64,000 nt of DNA, taken from the NCBI GenBank assembly GCA_910588155.1, contig CAJUPB010000007.1:7781-71780 (forward strand), given 5' to 3'. Positions within the stretch are counted from its first letter, which is position 1. Every line of letters starts with the position of its first letter. Shown here piece by piece: positions 1-8,181 of this stretch. Position numbers and translations under genes: made by a program. The notes beneath the pieces were generated by a model. The model was not told the origin of the DNA and did no database searches. It was given only the letters and a program-made list of their open reading frames with translations. The DNA comes from an uncultured Christensenellaceae bacterium (GTDB lineage Bacteria > Bacillota > Clostridia > Christensenellales > Pumilibacteraceae).

Positions 1-210
1 CTTTTCGTACGTGACCCGAACAAATGCGAAGCTTGACACGGAAATGCGACGCTTAAACCGTTCTTGATTTAGAAACGTCGGTTCTTGAAAGGTTTAGAAG
101 CGAGCAGTTCGAGGAAAGCGAGTATTTGTGACGGGGAGCGTACTTTTCGTACGTGACCCGAACAAATGCGAAGCTTGACACGGAAATGCGACGCTTATAA
201 ACCTTTCAAG
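1..210. repeat. tandem palindromic repeat element (one and a half copies)
   Basis: A 55-base block at 1-55 recurs exactly at 143-197, a period of 142 bases. The second copy is the right half of a long imperfect palindrome that begins near 86. Its core is a short CGTAC/GTACG hairpin at about 139-154, flanked by GGG/CCC and then ATTTGT/ACAAAT. The outermost arms (CTTGAAAGGTTTA at 86-98 and its reverse complement at 198-210) include the last codons of rlmB, so the element abuts or slightly overlaps that gene. The first copy is cut by the window start, so an array may continue to the left. It may also end transcription of the rlmB operon. It is not a CRISPR array: there are no regular short spacers. 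Confidence 0.8.
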
Positions 211-923
211 TTTTGGCGAAGTTTTTCGTAGACCACCACCCCGCACGCCACGGACGCATTCAAGGAATTGATTTCTCCGCGCATAGGCAAAGAAACCACT
301 CTGTCGCAAATGTTTTTGGTGAGGCGTTTGACGCCGCTGCCCTCGCCGCCTATAACGAATGCCGCCGCACCCGTCAAGTCGGTTTCGTATATGCTCTCTC
401 CGTTCATATCCGCGCAGAACACCCAAACGCCGAGTTTTTTCAGTTGCTCAATCGTTTCGTTTATATTCACGACCTTTGCAACTTTTATATGCGCCGCCGC
501 GCCCGAAGATACCTTTATGACGGTTTCGTTTACGGAAACGCTTCTGTGACGCGGAATTATCACGCCGTGAACGCCGGCGCACTCGCAGACGCGCAGCACC
601 GAACCGAGATTGTGCGGGTCTTCCACTCCGTCCAAAATCACTATGAAAGGCGGTTCTTCCTTTTGCTTTGCGTACTGCAAAATATCGTCGAGTTCGCAAT
701 ATTTGAAGTCGGTTATTTCGGCAATGAAGCCCTGATGTTTACCCGAAACTTCCCTGTCGAGATATTCCTTGTCGCGATAAAAAATCTTTATTCCGCGACT
801 CAATGCCGAAGCGATTATCCGCTTTGCGCCGGCATCGTCGGCATCTTTGGCGACCACCATTCTGTCTATCGTCGTGCCGCTTTTAATCGTTTCCGAAACG
901 GCGTTGCGTCCGTATATCTTCAT
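195..923 (-). CDS. rlmB: 23S rRNA 2'-O-methyltransferase, RlmB/TrmH (SpoU) family
   Basis: A SpoU-class SAM-dependent RNA 2'-O-ribose methyltransferase of 242 residues, the normal family length. An N-terminal substrate-binding region is followed by the trefoil-knot catalytic domain. The three family motifs are visible: DGVEDPHNLGSVLR (motif 1), VIGGEGSGVKRL (motif 2) and LPMRGEINSLNASVA (motif 3). The likely target is the G2251 region of 23S rRNA, though related enzymes modify tRNA. The ATG lies one base after the thyX stop and a GGGAG lies inside thyX, so translation is probably coupled. It is the last gene of the mazG-to-rlmB minus-strand cluster; mrnC-thyX-rlmB is a recurrent order in Firmicutes. 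Confidence 0.93.
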   Translation of the reverse strand: MKIYGRNAVSETIKSGTTIDRMVVAKDADDAGAKRIIASALSRGIKIFYRDKEYLDREVSGKHQGFIAEITDFKYCELDDILQYAKQKEEPPFIVILDGVEDPHNLGSVLRVCECAGVHGVIIPRHRSVSVNETVIKVSSGAAAHIKVAKVVNINETIEQLKKLGVWVFCADMNGESIYETDLTGAAAFVIGGEGSGVKRLTKNICDRVVSLPMRGEINSLNASVACGVVVYEKLRQNLKGL

Positions 924-924
924 A

Positions 925-1671
925 TCAGTTGTCTCCCGTAAATTTGACCGCGCTCTCTTTCAGCCTCTCGAAACGCTGTTTGACTTCCTTTGCCTTGCCG
1001 CAGGTCTTTTTACCCTCCGAACAAGCACCGCGCAGGCAGGACGGACCGCAGTTTTCAAACACGTTAGGTGCGACTTCCAGCACCTGCGACAGCATTTGCC
1101 ACGCGACATCGCGTATCTCCCACTGCGCACGGTTGCAGCAGCGCAGTTCGAAAAAGTGCATAAGTTCGCGCGCGTTCATAGTCAATATCATTTTTGTTTC
1201 GCAGGCGTTGGGCAGCACAAATCTCGCGTCTTCGTTCGCGCGTTCGCCGCCGCCGAGGCGTTCCTGCCAGCCCGCATACCATTTTGCGATTGTATTCATC
1301 TGTTCGACAAACTCTTTCGCCGCCGTCTCGCCCAAATCGGAGATTGCGGGCGGAATTATATAGTTGAAATCGGTTTCTCCGACATAGCGTTGCGAGCGCA
1401 CGGAAAAGCTGGCTATTCTGTGGCGGGTGACCTGCGCCAAAAAGGCTCGGGACACGCCCTCAATCGAAAAAGTAAACGACGCGTGTTCGAACGGCGAAAG
1501 ATGGTTCATAGTTTTGAGCATACGGATAAACTTTGCGTTGTCGCCGCCCTCGATTCTTTCGATGAGCGAATCCATATCCAGCGACGAATAGCACAGCTTG
1601 GACGCGAGTGCAATCGTCCCCTCCGGGTTTTCCGTAAATCGTATCAATTTTGCCTTTGCCGTTACTGCCAT
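925..1671 (-). CDS. thyX: flavin-dependent thymidylate synthase ThyX
   Basis: FAD-dependent thymidylate synthase, which makes dTMP from dUMP using methylene-tetrahydrofolate and NADPH. The ThyX signature RHRIASFSVRSQRY sits at about residues 83-96. The start at 1671 (MAVTAKAK) is chosen because GAGAGGA precedes it at good spacing; the open frame extends 47 codons further upstream but that stretch overlaps mrnC and looks non-coding. The protein is 248 residues. The C-terminal part has a cysteine cluster (NCGPSCLRGAC) not needed for catalysis. The gene starts 23 bases after mrnC and ends one base before rlmB. No thyA was seen in the window. Confidence 0.95.
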   Translation of the reverse strand: MAVTAKAKLIRFTENPEGTIALASKLCYSSLDMDSLIERIEGGDNAKFIRMLKTMNHLSPFEHASFTFSIEGVSRAFLAQVTRHRIASFSVRSQRYVGETDFNYIIPPAISDLGETAAKEFVEQMNTIAKWYAGWQERLGGGERANEDARFVLPNACETKMILTMNARELMHFFELRCCNRAQWEIRDVAWQMLSQVLEVAPNVFENCGPSCLRGACSEGKKTCGKAKEVKQRFERLKESAVKFTGDN

Positions 1672-1694
1672 TGCTTCGTCCTCTCTTTTCTTTT

Positions 1695-2084
1695 TCAATC
1701 GTCTTCGCGGTTGGTCTTTTCGAGTATTTCGCGCAATCTCTGCGTTCTTCCCGAAAGATACAGCCAACCCAGCAGAGCCTCGTATGCCGTCGCCTTGCGG
1801 TATTCGCTCCACGCCGCATTCTTCGGTTTATTGTTCGTCTTTGTGTTCTGTCCGCGCCGCACCACCGAAGCTTCTTCTTCGGTCAGCAGCGGCAACAGCG
1901 AGTCCAGCATTTTTGCCTGCGCCTTTGCGGACACGAAAGCCGCTTCGCGCTTTGCCAGCTCCGCCGACTTGAAATCGTGCTTTTCTATCAGCGCATTACG
2001 GACGTAGAACGAGTGAACCGCATCGCCCATAAACGCCAGCGCGGTATTGCTTATCGCTGTCAGTCGAGATTCCGTCATACCCAT
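1695..2084 (-). CDS. mrnC: Mini-ribonuclease III
   Basis: An RNase III catalytic domain without the dsRNA-binding domain, as in Mini-III enzymes that mature 23S rRNA precursor ends. Visible family features are LAFMGDAVHSFYVR near the N-terminus, a YRKATAYEALLGWLYL segment carrying the second acidic site, and a length of about 130 residues. Two in-frame ATGs (2084 and 2078) are possible; neither has a good Shine-Dalgarno sequence. A TATACT hexamer abuts the ATG at 2084, so the transcript from that promoter could be leaderless. Neighbours thyX and rlmB support the call. Confidence 0.9.
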   Translation of the reverse strand: MGMTESRLTAISNTALAFMGDAVHSFYVRNALIEKHDFKSAELAKREAAFVSAKAQAKMLDSLLPLLTEEEASVVRRGQNTKTNNKPKNAAWSEYRKATAYEALLGWLYLSGRTQRLREILEKTNREDD

Positions 2085-2114
2085 AGTATAGCACACGCGC
2101 CGCGCTCTCTGCAA
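2085..2114 (-). promoter_or_regulatory. possible internal promoter for mrnC-thyX-rlmB
   Basis: Read on the minus strand: TTGCAG (2109-2114), 18-base spacer, TATACT (2085-2090). The -10 touches the mrnC ATG at 2084, so transcription would begin at or near the second ATG at 2078. It lies in the 54-base gap between the antiporter gene and mrnC. Confidence 0.4.
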
Positions 2115-2138
2115 ACGAATAGCGCGGGTTTTATAAAA

Positions 2139-3371
2139 TTAAACTCCGCCGTTTGCCGCCGGCAAGCGTTTGGCGGCGTCGCTCTTGAACAGTACTTTTA
2201 AAAGTATGGGCGCGAGCAGCGACGATATGATTACCAGCGCGATGACGGCGGAAAGATAGACTGTCGGCACGAGTCCCGCTTCCACTCCTTTCTGCGCCAC
2301 AATCAGCGCGACTTCTCCGCGGGCTATCATACCCACGCCGATTTTCATCGAATCTTTCGCCCCGAAGCCGCACATCTTTGCCGCGCCCGCACAGCCTATG
2401 ATTTTGCCGGCGATACCGGCCAGCACAAACAGCGCGGCAAACAACAGCACGGACGGCGTCATTCCCTCGAAAGTCGTCTTTATTCCTATCGACGCGAAAA
2501 AGACAGGCGAGAAAATCATATACGAGCCGACGTCCACCTTATGCTCTATATATCCCGTTTCTTTGAGGTTGGACAGGATTATGCCCGCGAGATACGCGCC
2601 CGTTATGTCGGCGATACCGAAAAAGTGTTCGGCGGCGTATGCGTACAGAAAGCAGACGGCGAGACCCAAAATCGGCACTCGGCGGCGGTGAGGATATTTT
2701 TTCACCAACCACCTGAAAGCCGCATTCAGCAGAATGCCGACGCCTATCGCACAGACGAAGAACAGCACGGTTTTGAGTATGACGTCGAAAGCCGCCGCGC
2801 CCGCACCGACTCCCGACGGATTGTCGAGTCCCATAACGACGGTCAGGATAACTATGCCGACGACGTCGTCTATTATTGCCGCGGACAGGATTGCCGTGCC
2901 GACCTTGCCTTTGAGTTTGCCGAGTTCTTTAAGCGTTTCCACGGTTATGGAGACACTGGTCGCCGTTATTATCACGCCGATAAAAATACAGGACAGCACC
3001 GCTTTGAAGTCGGAGACTCCGAAAAACGGTATTGCCACGGCGAAGCCGAGTCCGAGCGGAACGACGACTCCGAGCGCCGCAATCAACGTCGCCACAAGCC
3101 CCGTGTTTTTAAGCTCTTTCAAGTCGGTTTCCAAGCCCGCCGAAAACATTATCATAACCACGCCGATTTCCGCGATTATGCTCAACGTTTCGGATTCCCT
3201 CACGGGGACGAACGCGCCGCCCGTGAGCGGAGACCAGACGGCTGCGCCGAGCAGCAGTCCCGCTATTATCGCGCCCACGACCTGCGGCAAGCCGAGTCGT
3301 TTCATCAATATGCCGAAGCCTTTCGTAAATAAGAGTATCAGAGCAAGCTCCAACAAAAACGTATAATCCAT
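2139..3371 (-). CDS. monovalent cation:proton antiporter, CPA2 family
   Basis: A polytopic membrane protein of 410 residues with about 12 hydrophobic segments, related to NapA/KefB-type Na+/H+ or K+/H+ exchangers. Landmarks are LPQVVGAIIAGLLLG near the N-terminus, MIMFSAGLETDL, and a central pair of acidic residues in SAAIIDDVVGIVIL, the DD ion-binding motif of electrogenic CPA2 antiporters. There is no C-terminal TrkA/KTN domain, so it is a short form. The start is ATG 3371 with GAGG upstream, rather than the TTG at 3383. It lies between dusB and mrnC in a same-strand cluster; the substrate ion cannot be told from sequence. Confidence 0.88.
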   Translation of the reverse strand: MDYTFLLELALILLFTKGFGILMKRLGLPQVVGAIIAGLLLGAAVWSPLTGGAFVPVRESETLSIIAEIGVVMIMFSAGLETDLKELKNTGLVATLIAALGVVVPLGLGFAVAIPFFGVSDFKAVLSCIFIGVIITATSVSITVETLKELGKLKGKVGTAILSAAIIDDVVGIVILTVVMGLDNPSGVGAGAAAFDVILKTVLFFVCAIGVGILLNAAFRWLVKKYPHRRRVPILGLAVCFLYAYAAEHFFGIADITGAYLAGIILSNLKETGYIEHKVDVGSYMIFSPVFFASIGIKTTFEGMTPSVLLFAALFVLAGIAGKIIGCAGAAKMCGFGAKDSMKIGVGMIARGEVALIVAQKGVEAGLVPTVYLSAVIALVIISSLLAPILLKVLFKSDAAKRLPAANGGV

Positions 3372-3401
3372 AATATCCAACAACCTCGTTTCCGAATGAT
3401 A

Positions 3402-4349
3402 CTAAATTTCTTTTAACAAATCAATCACGGCGGAAAAGCTCTTTTCCGACATAAGCCGCGACTTTATCCGCCGCGCGCCCTGTATCCCTTTCAGATAGTG
3501 CGCCGCGTGTTTGCGGAAGTTTGCCACCGCATAACTTTCCGAAAAATATTTCGACATATACGTTGCGTGCAAAACGGCGGCTTCTCTTTTTTCGAGAGTT
3601 TCATAGCCGAGTATTTCGCCGAACAATGCGGGATTTCCCAAAGCTCCCCTGCCCAGAGCCACGCCGTCCACGCCGCTTTCGGCAACGGCCGTTTCGAAAT
3701 CTTTTTTCGAAGTCACGTCGCCGTTTCCGAAAACGGGTATCTTTACGGAGGCTTTGACCCGCGCAATCGCTTTCCAATCCGCGACGCCCGAATACAACTG
3801 CCGAACCGTTCTGCCGTGCACGGTCAGCATAGCCGCGCCGGCTCTTTCCATTTCTTCGGCGAAGTGTTCGGCGTTTTTCGAATCCTCTTTTCCCAGACGC
3901 ATTTTTACGGTTACGGGTCTGCCGTTTGCGCTCTCTGCCGTCGCACGCACGATTTCCGCCGCTCTTGCGCAGTCTTCCAAAAGCGCGCTGCCGGCTCCCG
4001 TCTTTGTCACTTTCGGCATAGGGCAGCCCATATTTATGTCGATGACGTCGAATGCCGCAAGCTCTTCCGTCATCGACAATGCGTCTTTGAAAGCGTTCGG
4101 GTCGGAGCCGAAAAGCTGTACGCAGGACGGGTTTTCCCCGTCGAAGCGGCGCAACAGAATCTCCGTCTTTTCGTTGCCGTATTTGAGTCCGTTTACGCTG
4201 ACCATTTCGGTGGCGGTCAATCCCGCTCCGCACTCCTTGCAAAGCCGACGAAAAGCTATGTCCGTGAAGCCCGCAAGCGGCGCGAGCGCGATATTGTTTT
4301 TCAAAACGACTTCGCCTATTTTGAGACTTTTGACAAAAGCCGACTTCAC
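3402..4349 (-). CDS. dusB: tRNA-dihydrouridine synthase
   Basis: FMN- and NADPH-dependent enzyme that reduces uridine to dihydrouridine in the tRNA D-loop. The TIM-barrel start LAPLAGFTDIAFR, the catalytic-cysteine region DINMGCPMPKV and KMRLG are clear, and the length (315 residues) is standard. The start codon is GTG at 4349, which overlaps the mazG stop by four bases (GTGA), with GGAGAG upstream; this implies translational coupling. The assignment to DusB rather than another Dus subgroup rests on general resemblance. Confidence 0.92.
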   Translation of the reverse strand: MKSAFVKSLKIGEVVLKNNIALAPLAGFTDIAFRRLCKECGAGLTATEMVSVNGLKYGNEKTEILLRRFDGENPSCVQLFGSDPNAFKDALSMTEELAAFDVIDINMGCPMPKVTKTGAGSALLEDCARAAEIVRATAESANGRPVTVKMRLGKEDSKNAEHFAEEMERAGAAMLTVHGRTVRQLYSGVADWKAIARVKASVKIPVFGNGDVTSKKDFETAVAESGVDGVALGRGALGNPALFGEILGYETLEKREAAVLHATYMSKYFSESYAVANFRKHAAHYLKGIQGARRIKSRLMSEKSFSAVIDLLKEI

Positions 4350-5587
4350 TCTTCGAACTCTCCGATATATTCTTCCACCGCTTTATTCAAGGCTGTTTCG
4401 GCGTCTATGCCGCTTTTCTCCGCCCTGCGGACCAATTCGAAAAGTGCGGTTTTCAGTTCGGCTTCGGTTATGGGTTTTTCATTCTGCGAATCTTTCTTTC
4501 CCGCCTTCACGACTTTTTTATAAGCCTTTTGCGCTTTGAGCAGCGACGGAAAACCTTTCGGCAATCTTGTCAGCACGTCATATAGCGAGACATATTTCTT
4601 TTCTTCCGCTTTGGCATTTTCCCAAAACTTCAAAGCCTCTTCCGATTCTCGCGCCTTATCTTTTCCGAAGATATGCGTGTGACGGAAATAGAGCTTATTA
4701 CACAATTCGGTTACGGCGTCGTTGAGAGTGAACTCGCCCGTACGTGCCGCCATATCGCAATGAAAAACCGCCTGCAAAAGCACGTCGCCGATTTCCTCGC
4801 GCAATGCGTCCGTATCTTTCGAATCTATCGCGTCCACAGCCTCGTATGCCTCTTCTATCAAGTTGGAACGAATGGACTCGTGCGTCTGCGCCTTATCCCA
4901 CGGACACCCGTCGGGCGCGGTCAGACGCGACATTATGCGGAGCAGGTCGGCGAAGGAACAGCGTTTTTTGCCGAGCGAGCCGTCTCCGTCTATGTACAGC
5001 GAAGTCGTAATATCGTATTTGTCCGCTCGGTCGATATTTTCCAATGTTGTCTTTTCCGACTTGCCGTTTCGTGACATAACGACCTCTTTTTCCGCATCGT
5101 AAAACTCCGAAAGATAGAGCTTCAATTCTCCCGCAAGAAACCCGTCGCCGATTTCGATTATTTCCAAAGCCGCACCGCTGTCGATGTACGGCTTCAATTC
5201 CAAAGCTCGGTATGCCGTCATAGTCAGTTTTGCTTCGCAAGGGCAATCGGCACCGACGCCGACGCCTCGGACGATTTCATAAGACGCGCCGCATTCTTTC
5301 AATGCGGAAAATATGCCGTCGGTCAATCCGTCGCCGTCCGTACAATACACGACGCTGCCGCGGCTCTTTTCCAGGCTTATCAGTCTTTCGGCAATGAGTT
5401 TATCCAACGAATCGAAGTCCGTCGCTCTTTCGAATATGTCGTCCATCGATACGCTCGCCTTTTTAACGGCTTTCAATGCCGCAGTCTTTTTCGTCTTGAC
5501 CGCAACCACCGCGGCGCGCTCTATCGCCTCGTTCGCTTTCAAAGTCAAATCGTTGGGTACGCTTCCCACGCCCGCAATCGTTATCAT
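4346..5587 (-). CDS. mazG: MazG-type nucleotide pyrophosphohydrolase with N-terminal methylase-like domain (YabN type)
   Basis: A two-domain protein of 413 residues. Residues 1 to about 200 resemble the tetrapyrrole (SAM-dependent) methylase fold but start with a weakened glycine motif (AGVGSVPNDL). Residues about 215-340 are a MazG domain: CPWDKAQTHESIRSNLIEEAYE, then an EEIGDVLLQ metal-binding helix. MazG hydrolyses NTPs and aberrant nucleotides to monophosphates. The same architecture occurs in Bacillus YabN. ATG 5587 has an AAGGAGAG ribosome binding site and its own promoter, and is the first gene of the mazG-dusB-antiporter-mrnC-thyX-rlmB cluster. Confidence 0.9.
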   Translation of the reverse strand: MITIAGVGSVPNDLTLKANEAIERAAVVAVKTKKTAALKAVKKASVSMDDIFERATDFDSLDKLIAERLISLEKSRGSVVYCTDGDGLTDGIFSALKECGASYEIVRGVGVGADCPCEAKLTMTAYRALELKPYIDSGAALEIIEIGDGFLAGELKLYLSEFYDAEKEVVMSRNGKSEKTTLENIDRADKYDITTSLYIDGDGSLGKKRCSFADLLRIMSRLTAPDGCPWDKAQTHESIRSNLIEEAYEAVDAIDSKDTDALREEIGDVLLQAVFHCDMAARTGEFTLNDAVTELCNKLYFRHTHIFGKDKARESEEALKFWENAKAEEKKYVSLYDVLTRLPKGFPSLLKAQKAYKKVVKAGKKDSQNEKPITEAELKTALFELVRRAEKSGIDAETALNKAVEEYIGEFEE

Positions 5588-5624
5588 AAAAACCGCTCTC
5601 CTTTTTAAAATCGAACCGCAAATA

Positions 5625-5654
5625 AGTATACCACTTTTTTATCGGATATTGCAA
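5625..5654 (-). promoter_or_regulatory. promoter of the mazG operon
   Basis: On the minus strand: TTGCAA (5649-5654), 18-base spacer, TATACT (5625-5630), about 40 bases upstream of the mazG ATG. Confidence 0.65.
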
Positions 5655-5685
5655 ATGAAAATGAAAACTTTTTATATAAAAATAC

Positions 5686-5714
5686 TTGCCATATATTGTA
5701 TCGTATATTACAAA
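5686..5714 (+). promoter_or_regulatory. possible promoter of the YjzC-like gene
   Basis: TTGCCA (5686-5691), 17-base spacer, TACAAA (5709-5714), 43 bases before the ATG. The -10 is weak. Confidence 0.35.
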
Positions 5715-5756
5715 ACAAACCGATAAATAATATAAGTACAAGGAGGAAAAAGCAAG

Positions 5757-5912
5757 ATGGAAAAGCTCAATTCGGGCGCAATAGCGCCCAAGACCGGCGA
5801 ATACAATGTAGTATCTTCCAACGGTCGTATCATCGGCACTGTCCACGTAAGCAAAGGCGACAGAATGCCTCCGACGCAGAGTTCCAACAATCACTTCGAA
5901 TTCAATAAGTAA
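5757..5912 (+). CDS. small YjzC-like protein
   Basis: A 51-residue ORF with a strong AAGGAGG ribosome binding site about 10 bases before the ATG. The pattern (SGAIAPKTGEY, then G..IG, then VSKGDRMPPT and a final FEF) resembles the small YjzC family of Firmicutes, whose function is unknown. No signal peptide or membrane segment is present. It stands alone between the mazG promoter and the terminator at 6023. The remaining 110 bases up to that terminator show no further ORF and no RNA family I recognise. Confidence 0.7.
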   Translation: MEKLNSGAIAPKTGEYNVVSSNGRIIGTVHVSKGDRMPPTQSSNNHFEFNK

Positions 5913-6022
5913 CTTTGAAGTTTTTAAGGAGCTTTAAGTCCGTCTCTGACTGCTGCGGCTGAACAATCGTAAGGTAATTCGGTTTTATTTCACCCGATAG
6001 CTAAACGGGACGGCATAAAAAA

Positions 6023-6057
6023 CCGCTTGAACAAATTTGAGTTTCGAGCGGCTTTTT
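6023..6057 (+). terminator. rho-independent terminator after the YjzC-like gene
   Basis: Nine-base stem CCGCTTGAA / TTCGAGCGG (one G-U pair) at 6023-6031 and 6043-6051, followed by CTTTTT. Confidence 0.8.
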
Positions 6058-6100
6058 ATTTTTCTGTTTCAAATTCGTGAAGTAAATTTATTTAAAACGG

Positions 6101-6130
6101 TTGACAAAATGCGGAAAACTACGTTATAAT
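6101..6130 (+). promoter_or_regulatory. tRNA-Val promoter
   Basis: Consensus TTGACA (6101-6106), 18-base spacer, TATAAT (6125-6130), 15 bases before the mature tRNA start. Confidence 0.85.
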
Positions 6131-6145
6131 AAAAAAGCTGTCTGC

Positions 6146-6221
6146 GGAAGTTTAGCTCAGTTGGGAGAGCATCTGCCTTACAAGCAGAGGGTCACAGGTT
6201 CGAGCCCTGTAACTTCCACCA
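6146..6221 (+). tRNA. tRNA-Val (anticodon TAC)
   Basis: A complete cloverleaf can be drawn: acceptor stem GGAAGTT/AACTTCC, D arm GCTC...GAGC, anticodon stem TCTGC/GCAGA with loop CTTACAA (anticodon TAC, reading GUA and other GUN codons), T arm ACAGG TTCGAGC CCTGT, discriminator A and encoded CCA. It is a single-gene unit with its own promoter and terminator. Confidence 0.97.
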
Positions 6222-6229
6222 TTAAGAGT

Positions 6230-6262
6230 ATACGCACATCGATGTCGGTGTGCGTATTTTTT
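6230..6262 (+). terminator. terminator of tRNA-Val
   Basis: Nine-base stem ATACGCACA / TGTGCGTAT (6230-6238, 6249-6257) followed by a T run to 6262. From here to the promoter at 6467 about 200 bases hold no gene that I can support. Confidence 0.88.
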
Positions 6263-6466
6263 ACGTTAAAAATATTGTTTTTCGGAAAGCATTAAGCAAG
6301 TTCGCTTTTTCGTTCTTGTTTTTTCGAAGCGATAGCAAGCGATTTCGGTTGTTATAGTATCGGTTTGTTTAGTCGTTGGGGTTTCCTATTATGTTAAAAC
6401 AACGCATACTCGTTTCGTAGTTTACATATACAGGCACACGACACAGTACCGAAGTCGTTTTTACGG

Positions 6467-6536
6467 TTGCAAATATTGTGCGTATATGCTATAATCGATT
6501 TATAAAGTGAATACCGATATATAGATTTCGGTATTC
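6467..6536 (+). promoter_or_regulatory. promoter and leader hairpin upstream of the DUF3788-like pseudogene
   Basis: TTGCAA (6467-6472), 17-base spacer, TATAAT (6490-6495). The leader then has a nine-base hairpin GAATACCGA / TCGGTATTC (6509-6517, 6528-6536) without a T run, leaving a leader of about 165 bases before the ATG at 6669. Confidence 0.65.
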
Positions 6537-6668
6537 GCATAATTTTAACCGTAAACGCAGTCGTATTTCAAACCCGCGAATAACAAAACCGAACACGATA
6601 ATTACAAAATATTTGTGGTTTATTATTACTCAACCGATATAAAAGTTAATTTTAAAGCGAGTTATAAA

Positions 6669-7072
6669 ATGGATATAAAAAGAGAAGAACTTGAAAAATT
6701 AGTCGGCGTTGAAAAAGTCGACGTCTTTTATGCTATCGCCGATATGATAACATCGTTATACGATATGGAACAGACCCGGAATAACGGCGGTAAAAAGCGG
6801 ACTTATGAATACAAGTTCAGAAAAAGCGGAAAAACTTTATGCGCCTTTTACTTTAAAGAAAACACATTGGGACTTATGTTTGTTTTCGGCAAAGACGAAA
6901 GAGCCAAAGTCGACGAAATGAAAAACGAATTTTCTTCCGTCGTAGTCGACGCATACGACAATACGCCGACATACGCGACGGGAAATGGGTTATGCTCGAT
7001 ATAACCGATTATTCGGTTTCGGAAGATATTAAAAAGTTGCTCTATATCAAAAGAAAACCAAACAGAAAATAA
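6669..7072 (+). pseudogene. DUF3788-like gene interrupted by a frameshift
   Basis: The frame from ATG 6669 encodes 111 residues typical of DUF3788 proteins (KREELEKLVG..., YKFRKSGKTLCAFYF, LMFVFGKDER) but ends with an out-of-place tail after TPTY. In the next frame the expected family C-terminus follows at once: DGKWVMLDIT, then EDIKKLLYIKRKP, stopping at 7072. The break is near 6975-6980 (ACATACGCGACGGG). One missing or two extra bases would explain it; a sequencing error or true inactivation are both possible. The function of DUF3788 is unknown. Confidence 0.75.
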
Positions 7073-7155
7073 CCATTGTTGTCGGACAGGCGGCTATTAT
7101 ACTTTTTCCGCCCCTGCTGCGGCAATACTTTATATATAAGATAAGGTTGATAATA

Positions 7156-7665
7156 ATGATAATTTTAATTTCGGGAACAACACATACGGGCAAAACCGCG
7201 TTGTCGCAACGGCTTATGGAAAAATACAAAATTCCGTATTTCTCTATCGACCATTTAAAAATGGGGTTAATCAGAAGCGGTCAAACTTCGCTTACCGTAA
7301 ACGATGACGCCAAGCTCACGGAGTATCTTTGGCCGATTATAAGGGAAATGACAAAAACGGCAATAGAGAACAAGCAAAATCTTATTATCGAAGGTTGTTA
7401 TATTCCGTTTGATTGGCAAAAAGATTTTGATGAAAGTTATTTATCCGAAATTAAATTCTATTGCCTTGTTATGACAGCCGAATATATCGAAAACAATTTT
7501 TCGGACATTTTAAAATCAGAAAACATTATCGAATATCGCATTGCAACCGACATAGACAAAGCCGACTTGATTTCGGACAATACGCGAAATTTGCAGCTAT
7601 GCAAAGAGTACGGATTGAACTATGTATTGATTGACGAAACCTACAACGCAGATATTGAATTATGA
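7156..7665 (+). CDS. small P-loop kinase-like protein
   Basis: A 169-residue P-loop NTPase with Walker A GTTHTGKT right after the first beta strand (ILISG). It resembles small-molecule kinases of the AAA_33/zeta-like group that phosphorylate sugars, nucleosides or antibiotics; the substrate is not visible. An acidic residue in IIEGCYIPF may be the Walker B equivalent. ATG 7156 is preferred over the TTG at 7147 because AAGG lies about 8 bases upstream. It follows the broken DUF3788 gene by 83 bases on the same strand. Confidence 0.7.
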   Translation: MIILISGTTHTGKTALSQRLMEKYKIPYFSIDHLKMGLIRSGQTSLTVNDDAKLTEYLWPIIREMTKTAIENKQNLIIEGCYIPFDWQKDFDESYLSEIKFYCLVMTAEYIENNFSDILKSENIIEYRIATDIDKADLISDNTRNLQLCKEYGLNYVLIDETYNADIEL

Positions 7666-7711
7666 AGATACAAAAAAGAGTACGGACGAAAAAACGTATA
7701 TGTTTAAACGC

Positions 7712-7740
7712 TTGAAATAACGCGTCTATTATGGTAAAAT
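7712..7740 (+). promoter_or_regulatory. promoter of the 118-residue protein gene
   Basis: TTGAAA (7712-7717), 17-base spacer, TAAAAT (7735-7740). Confidence 0.6.
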
Positions 7741-7824
7741 AGCAACGCGATTTGCTGTCGTGGCACAGAAACGGGATTTGTAATATAACGGCTATTAAAG
7801 CCGCTTTAATAAGGAGAAAACACT

Positions 7825-8181
7825 ATGAAAACCGAATTGTATAAGAATCAGGTGCAAGAAAAAGTCGCGGCTTCAATGCTCGATTATTTAAGCGAGGACG
7901 AAGAATGCGGCTATTCGAAAAAAGACGTTCAAAAGTGCGAAAAGCTGCTTTCGGAGTATCTCGACAAATTGAACAGGCTTGAAAAACCGACCGACAAAAC
8001 GATTATGGAGCAAGTCAAAAAAACAGTGCTTGCGTTGAACAAACTGAACGAAAAGACGGATTATTGTTTAATCGAAACGGACGCGCGCGAAGAGATTTGG
8101 CAGATTATTCAAAACGCCGCCATAGAATGCGGTTTAAGCTCGCCTTCGGATGATATAACGGAACAATGGCGCGAATGGTAA
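7825..8181 (+). CDS. conserved small helical protein, function unknown
   Basis: 118 residues, highly charged, no membrane segment. Most of it looks alpha-helical (KKDVQKCEKLLSEYLDKLNRL, LALNKLNEK), and it ends REEIWQIIQNAAIECG...ITEQWREW. I do not recognise a named family with confidence. AAGGAG precedes the ATG and it has its own promoter. It sits among small plus-strand genes that look like lineage-specific additions. Confidence 0.7.
   Translation: MKTELYKNQVQEKVAASMLDYLSEDEECGYSKKDVQKCEKLLSEYLDKLNRLEKPTDKTIMEQVKKTVLALNKLNEKTDYCLIETDAREEIWQIIQNAAIECGLSSPSDDITEQWREW

Noticed and set aside
1..210. CRISPR array
   Set aside because: Only two copies of a long palindromic block, no regular 25-40 base spacers and no cas genes.
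94..426. 110-residue minus-strand frame at the window edge
   Set aside because: It overlaps rlmB in another frame and reads through the palindromic repeat; very Arg-rich.
5913..6022. Riboswitch or structured RNA after the YjzC-like gene
   Set aside because: It lies after a gene and before a terminator, and no conserved core of a known RNA class was recognised.
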